Shown here piece after piece: positions 15,461-19,356 of a stretch of DNA of 19,356 nt. A program made the position numbers and the translations under genes. Source of the DNA: a bacterium (GTDB lineage Bacteria > Blakebacterota > Blakebacteria > Blakebacterales > Blakebacteraceae). The stretch covers positions 1 to 19,356 of the forward strand of contig JALGVQ010000025.1 of the NCBI GenBank assembly GCA_025774615.1, read 5' to 3'. How positions within the stretch are numbered: the first letter of the stretch is position 1; each line of letters opens with the position of its first letter. The notes below the pieces were generated by a model that saw only the letters and a list, made by a program, of their open reading frames with translations, was not told the DNA's origin and did no database searches.

Positions 15461-16951
15461 ATGTCTGACACCACGCGACGGGAGTTCATCAGGAGGTCTG
15501 TAGCCGCGGGATCAGCCCTTGCCCTGACTGGAACGATGGCGTGTGAAGGAACCACGGGCTCACGGCAGAGGCATCCGAACCTCATCTATGTGTTCCCCGA
15601 TCAGATGCGGGCCCAGGCCCAGGGTTTCATGGGGGAGGACCCGGTCATCACGCCGAATCTGGATCGTTTCGCGACCGAGGGTATCGTCCTCGATCAGGCT
15701 GTCAGTAATTACCCGGTCTGCAGCCCCTACCGCGCGATGCTGATGACGGGCATGTTCCCTCACTCGAACGGCGTCCTGGCAAACTGCAACACGAACGGAG
15801 CGATGAACGGATATGAGCTCAGGGAATCCTCCCGGTGCTGGTCGGATGTACTGAAGGAGCAGGGGTACAGTCTGGGCTATATCGGCAAATGGCATCTCGA
15901 TTCGCCTTACAGGCCCTACGTCGACACTGGCAACAACAACGAGGATTTTGCCTGGAACGAGTGGACGTCACCGCAACGCAGGCACAGTTTCGATTACTGG
16001 CACGCCTACGGCACTTATGACAACCATAACCGGCCGGAGTACTGGACGACCGACGCGCCCCGCTCCGAGAGGGTGGTAGTCGACCAGTGGGGGCCGGAGC
16101 ACGAGGCTGACATGGCCATCCGCTACATCCGGAACGAAGGCGGTACGTTCCGCGATCCTGACCGGCCTTTCGCCCTGGTCGTCAGTATGAATCCCCCGCA
16201 CACTCCCTACCGGATGGTCCCGGAGCAGTACCTGCAGATGTATGGGGACGCTACGCCGGAAGAACTGATCAACAGACCCAACGTGAACCTGGAGGAGAAT
16301 TCGAGCGGGGCCCGACTGGCACGAAGACAGATCAGGAACTACCTGGCACAGGTGACCGGTGTGGACGACCAGTTCGGCCGGATACTCGCGGAATTGAAAG
16401 CCAGGGGACTGGAAGAGGACACGATCGTTGTGTTCACTTCCGACCACGGCAACTGTCTGGGGTGCCATGATCAGGTCACCAAGAACGTACACTATGAGGA
16501 ATCGATGCGGGTCCCCTTCATCATCCGCTGGAGCGGCATGCTCGAGCCACGAACGGATGACCTGCTGATCTCCACTCCCGATATCTATCCTACGCTGCTC
16601 GATCTGATGGGATTCGGGCCCGATGTTCCAGAGCAGGTGGAAGGAGTCAGTCATGCCCGCCTCTGTCTGACCGGCAGGGGAGGGCGACCCACCTCACAGC
16701 TCTATATGTGGGTACCCTACGGAGAACCCGCCCTGGGTCGGCGCGGTGTCCGCACCCACAGATACACTCTGATGATCAGTAGCAACCGGGCAGGGGAGAC
16801 AGAACAGATATTGCACGACAACCTGAACGATCCATACCAATTACGAAATATTGCCGGGGAGTCGAAGGGTATTGTGCAGGATCTTGTTGAGAAAGAACTG
16901 GATCACTGGTTGGAACTGACAGACGATCCATGGCATGGCAGAGGTGTCTGA
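15461..16951 (+). CDS. Tat-exported sulfatase (arylsulfatase family)
   Basis: Periplasmic hydrolase of sulfate esters, 496 residues. The N-terminus has a twin-arginine signal (TTRREFIRRSVAAGSALAL) ending in a cysteine (TMAC, residue 28) that may be lipidated. The catalytic motif is C87-S-P-Y-R91, matching the minimal CxPxR that formylglycine-generating enzyme converts to formylglycine; the fourth position is Tyr rather than the usual Ser. Metal-site signatures follow: PDQMR near residue 46 (in place of the common DD/DQ pair), GKWH near 142, and TSDHGNCLGCHD near 327, where the usual DHGD is DHGN. I chose ATG 15461 because GGAG lies six bases before it; the GTG at 15458 is too close. No formylglycine-generating enzyme gene is in the window. 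The next gene begins at or just beyond its end. Confidence 0.9.
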   Translation: MSDTTRREFIRRSVAAGSALALTGTMACEGTTGSRQRHPNLIYVFPDQMRAQAQGFMGEDPVITPNLDRFATEGIVLDQAVSNYPVCSPYRAMLMTGMFPHSNGVLANCNTNGAMNGYELRESSRCWSDVLKEQGYSLGYIGKWHLDSPYRPYVDTGNNNEDFAWNEWTSPQRRHSFDYWHAYGTYDNHNRPEYWTTDAPRSERVVVDQWGPEHEADMAIRYIRNEGGTFRDPDRPFALVVSMNPPHTPYRMVPEQYLQMYGDATPEELINRPNVNLEENSSGARLARRQIRNYLAQVTGVDDQFGRILAELKARGLEEDTIVVFTSDHGNCLGCHDQVTKNVHYEESMRVPFIIRWSGMLEPRTDDLLISTPDIYPTLLDLMGFGPDVPEQVEGVSHARLCLTGRGGRPTSQLYMWVPYGEPALGRRGVRTHRYTLMISSNRAGETEQILHDNLNDPYQLRNIAGESKGIVQDLVEKELDHWLELTDDPWHGRGV

Positions 16952-17000
16952 AGGTCTCTCTGTCGCACATCAGGGACTGCATCACTTATGGAGCCGTCGA

Positions 17001-19211
17001 TTGTCTCATCATCTCACGGTAGTGAAAAACTGGACATCATCTCATCGCGGATCTGTTTCGATCCTGCTGATCGCAGGGATTCTGGCTGCATGCCTGCCCC
17101 TTACTGCAGGCCGGGCTCAGGATCCGGATGACGGGCGACCGGTTCTGTACGCCGGTCGGACTGATAACAGTATCCGGTTGGACGGTCTGTTGTCGGAGGC
17201 TGCCTGGGCATCGGCTGATTCGGTCCAACTCGTCCAGGTGGAACCGGTGGAAGGAGAGGCTGCCTCCTTCCCCACGACGATACGGGTGCTGGCCGGGGAA
17301 GATGCACTATACATAGGCATCATTGCCTGGGATCCCGAACCGGAGGGCATAGTCTCCTATACCCGGGCGCGGGACGCCTCGCTGAGAAGCGAGGATCATG
17401 TCATGCTGCTGCTTGACACATTTCAGGATGGACGCCGGGGATACCTGTTCGCGGTGAATGCAGGTGGTGCCCGATACGATGCACTCGTCAGCGAACAGGG
17501 AGAAAGACAGAACAGTCAGTGGGATGCCATCTGGGATGCCGCTGTCGCCCGGGGTCCCTGGGGATGGTCGGTGGAGATCTGGATCCCGGTGAGCAGCCTG
17601 ATGTTCCGTGAAGGGCTCGATGGCTGGTGGTTCAACGTGGAGCGCCGTATCCAACGCAAGCTGGAGACCGATCGGTGGGCCAGCCCCCGGCTCGATTACC
17701 GGATCGGTCAGTCGAACCGGGCGGGGCTGTTGGCAGGATTACCTGAGTTCTCCCTCGGACTCGGGCTGAGCGTGCGACCATCATTCGTCGCCGGTCGGGA
17801 GCGGACCGGTCCGGGCTCCACCCCTTTCTGGACCAATGATCTGAGTCTGGACGTCTCCCAGCGTCTCAGTCCGAACCTGCTGGGACAGCTCACTATCAAT
17901 ACGGATTTTGCTGAAACCGAAGTGGATACCCGTCGTTCCAACCTCACCCGATTCCCACTCCTCTTTCCGGAGAAGCGCACCTTTTTCCTGGAGGGGGCTG
18001 ATCTCTTCGACTTCGGGCTCGGACTGGGTCGTGATCTGCTCCCATTCCACAGTCGCAGGATCGGACTGGTTTCAGGTTCTCCTGTCCCGGTCACAGCAGG
18101 AGGACGGATCTCAGGGCAATTGAACGGCACCAGTGTCGGAGCCCTCGCGGTGCGGACCGGCGAAGTGGCCGGGCTGACACCCACAGCCGATATGGGAGTG
18201 GTGCGGATCCGGCAGAACCTTCTGGCTGAATCAAGTATTGGAATGATCACGACATTCGGTGACCCGCAGGGGCGCAGCGGTTCCTGGCTGTCCGGTGTCG
18301 ACCTGACGTATCAGACATCCTCATTCCGTGGTGACAAGAATTTCATCGCCGGTCTGTGGGGGATGCTGACCGACCGGGAGGACCTGTCTGGGGACAGATC
18401 GGCGGTCGGGTTGAAGATCGATTATCCCAACGACCTGTGGGATATCGCGTTCACATGGAAACGGATCGGCGAATCATTCGATCCCTCGCTCGGCTTTGTG
18501 CCTCGTCCGGCTACGCACCAGTATTATCTGTCGGCGCAGTACAGTCCCCGACCCGACTGGAAACTGGTCCGTCAGATGTTCCACGAGCACCGCCTGACCG
18601 TGGTGACCGATCTGGCAGGGCAATGGGAGAGCTGGCGTTTCTTCTGGGCTCCTTTGAACTGGCGGCTGGAGAGTGGTGACCGCGTCGAATTCAATATTGT
18701 ACCCACCGGGGAGAGATTGCCCGAGCCCTTTGAGATCTCGTCGGGAGTGGTGTTACCCGCGGGTTCCCACGACTGGTGGCGATACCGGCTTGAAGCCCAG
18801 TTCGCTGAAAAACGTCGTGTCAGCGGTCAGGCCACCTGGTGGTTTGGGGGATTTTACGGCGGACACCTCGATCAGATCGAACTTACCGGTGCCTGGAAAC
18901 CCTCGACCCTGCTTGTGATCGAGCTGAAAGGGGAGCACAACATTGCTCGCCTTCCCCAGGGTGACTTCGAGCAGACCCTGGCCGGTGTCAGAATACGGCT
19001 CAACATTTCTTCTGATCTGCAGATATCGAGCTACCTGCAGTATGATGATGAGAGCCGTCAACTGGGCACCAACACACGCCTGCGTTGGACCTATCACCCG
19101 TATGGCGAGATATTCCTTGTCTGGAACAATAACGTGGCAGATCCTTTCGACCGCTGGGAAACGCAGGGTTATCAGTTGATGGCAAAGGTGAAGTATGCGT
19201 GGTGGTTCTAA
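17001..19211 (+). CDS. CBM9-like/DUF5916 outer-membrane beta-barrel protein
   Basis: A large exported protein of about 736 residues. A signal sequence (VSILLIAGILAACLPLTAGRAQ) is followed by a CBM9-type carbohydrate-binding domain beginning at IRLDGLLSEAAWASAD, then a DUF5916 region that from about residue 240 shows alternating amphipathic strands and ends in aromatic YAWWF, the mark of a BAM-inserted barrel. ELDTRRSNLTRFPLLFPEKRTFFLEG-type core residues (e.g. FPEKRTFFLEGADLF) are typical of DUF5916. Function is unknown; glycan binding or uptake is likely. Start: TTG 17001 has GGAG seven bases upstream and gives a signal peptide of normal length. The frame also opens at ATG 16935, inside the sulfatase end, but lacks a ribosome site. 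Co-transcription with the sulfatase is likely. Confidence 0.82.
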   Translation: MSHHLTVVKNWTSSHRGSVSILLIAGILAACLPLTAGRAQDPDDGRPVLYAGRTDNSIRLDGLLSEAAWASADSVQLVQVEPVEGEAASFPTTIRVLAGEDALYIGIIAWDPEPEGIVSYTRARDASLRSEDHVMLLLDTFQDGRRGYLFAVNAGGARYDALVSEQGERQNSQWDAIWDAAVARGPWGWSVEIWIPVSSLMFREGLDGWWFNVERRIQRKLETDRWASPRLDYRIGQSNRAGLLAGLPEFSLGLGLSVRPSFVAGRERTGPGSTPFWTNDLSLDVSQRLSPNLLGQLTINTDFAETEVDTRRSNLTRFPLLFPEKRTFFLEGADLFDFGLGLGRDLLPFHSRRIGLVSGSPVPVTAGGRISGQLNGTSVGALAVRTGEVAGLTPTADMGVVRIRQNLLAESSIGMITTFGDPQGRSGSWLSGVDLTYQTSSFRGDKNFIAGLWGMLTDREDLSGDRSAVGLKIDYPNDLWDIAFTWKRIGESFDPSLGFVPRPATHQYYLSAQYSPRPDWKLVRQMFHEHRLTVVTDLAGQWESWRFFWAPLNWRLESGDRVEFNIVPTGERLPEPFEISSGVVLPAGSHDWWRYRLEAQFAEKRRVSGQATWWFGGFYGGHLDQIELTGAWKPSTLLVIELKGEHNIARLPQGDFEQTLAGVRIRLNISSDLQISSYLQYDDESRQLGTNTRLRWTYHPYGEIFLVWNNNVADPFDRWETQGYQLMAKVKYAWWF

Positions 19212-19304
19212 GGGGAAAGCCCGCCAGGTTGTTGGCTCAACAGGTTGGCCGATCGCCCCCTATACTCCGTCATTGAAGAATCTCTGAACTTCACAGTACC
19301 ATTG

Positions 19305-19344
19305 TCCGCCAAAGGGTACGGGAGGTCTCACTATTGTTGGCGGA
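19305..19344. repeat. Inverted repeat TCCGCCAA / TTGGCGGA
   Basis: TCCGCCAA at 19305-19312 is mirrored by TTGGCGGA at 19337-19344, with 24 bases between. It lies in the 145-nt tail after the DUF5916 gene. There is no T-run after the right arm, so it is not a good terminator; it could be an operator or part of a gene that continues outside the window. Confidence 0.35.
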
Positions 19345-19356
19345 TACGACGGTACC

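Overview
The window comes from a Gram-negative, probably anaerobic bacterium with a respiratory sulfur metabolism. Three things point there: a membrane electron-transfer operon of the Qmo/Dsr type, c-type haem motifs in exported proteins, and lipoprotein, Tat and outer-membrane beta-barrel proteins. The mix of Qmo/Dsr genes with a DUF5916 barrel, a PD40 lipoprotein and a Tat-exported sulfatase resembles FCB-group or similar uncultured phyla, but I cannot fix the taxon from sequence alone.

Left part (1-7660). The 3' end of a gene for a surface-type protein (1-474, +) converges on a tight six-gene minus-strand operon, 7660 to 524: qmoA, qmoB, qmoC, dsrJ, dsrO, dsrP. QmoABC normally carries electrons between menaquinol and APS reductase. 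DsrJOP is normally the periplasmic and quinone module of DsrMKJOP. Here dsrM and dsrK are absent and JOP directly follows qmoC, with a 2-nt gap and then an 8-nt overlap, so a hybrid Qmo-JOP complex is plausible. The last gene, dsrP, is broken near 757. No aprAB, sat, dsrAB or dsrC lies in the window.

Middle (7661-10318). A divergent promoter region holds a perfect TGTGA-N6-TCACA palindrome (7718-7733, Crp/Fnr/HcpR type). To its right run a haem-c-type membrane sensor histidine kinase and a stand-alone receiver protein, overlapping by one base and closed by a strong intrinsic terminator (10282-10318). This pair probably senses redox state or a small ligand in the periplasm and may control or accompany the Qmo-JOP operon.

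Right part (10319-19356). This is accessory ground. 10319-10532 has no gene I can support and leads into a DUF427 gene. A minus-strand run follows: a PD40 lipoprotein, then a TauE/SafE (TSUP) exporter whose stop overlaps the start of a DUF4213/DUF364 protein by 4 nt. Next comes a decayed beta-lactamase-family lipoprotein gene with two internal deletions (13706-14406). After a 226-nt gap with a short direct repeat there is a two-gene unit resembling a toxin-antitoxin pair (small protein plus nucleotidyltransferase). The window ends with a Tat-exported sulfatase, a large CBM9/DUF5916 outer-membrane barrel protein, and a 145-nt tail without a recognised gene. I saw no rRNA, tRNA, CRISPR array or insertion sequence.
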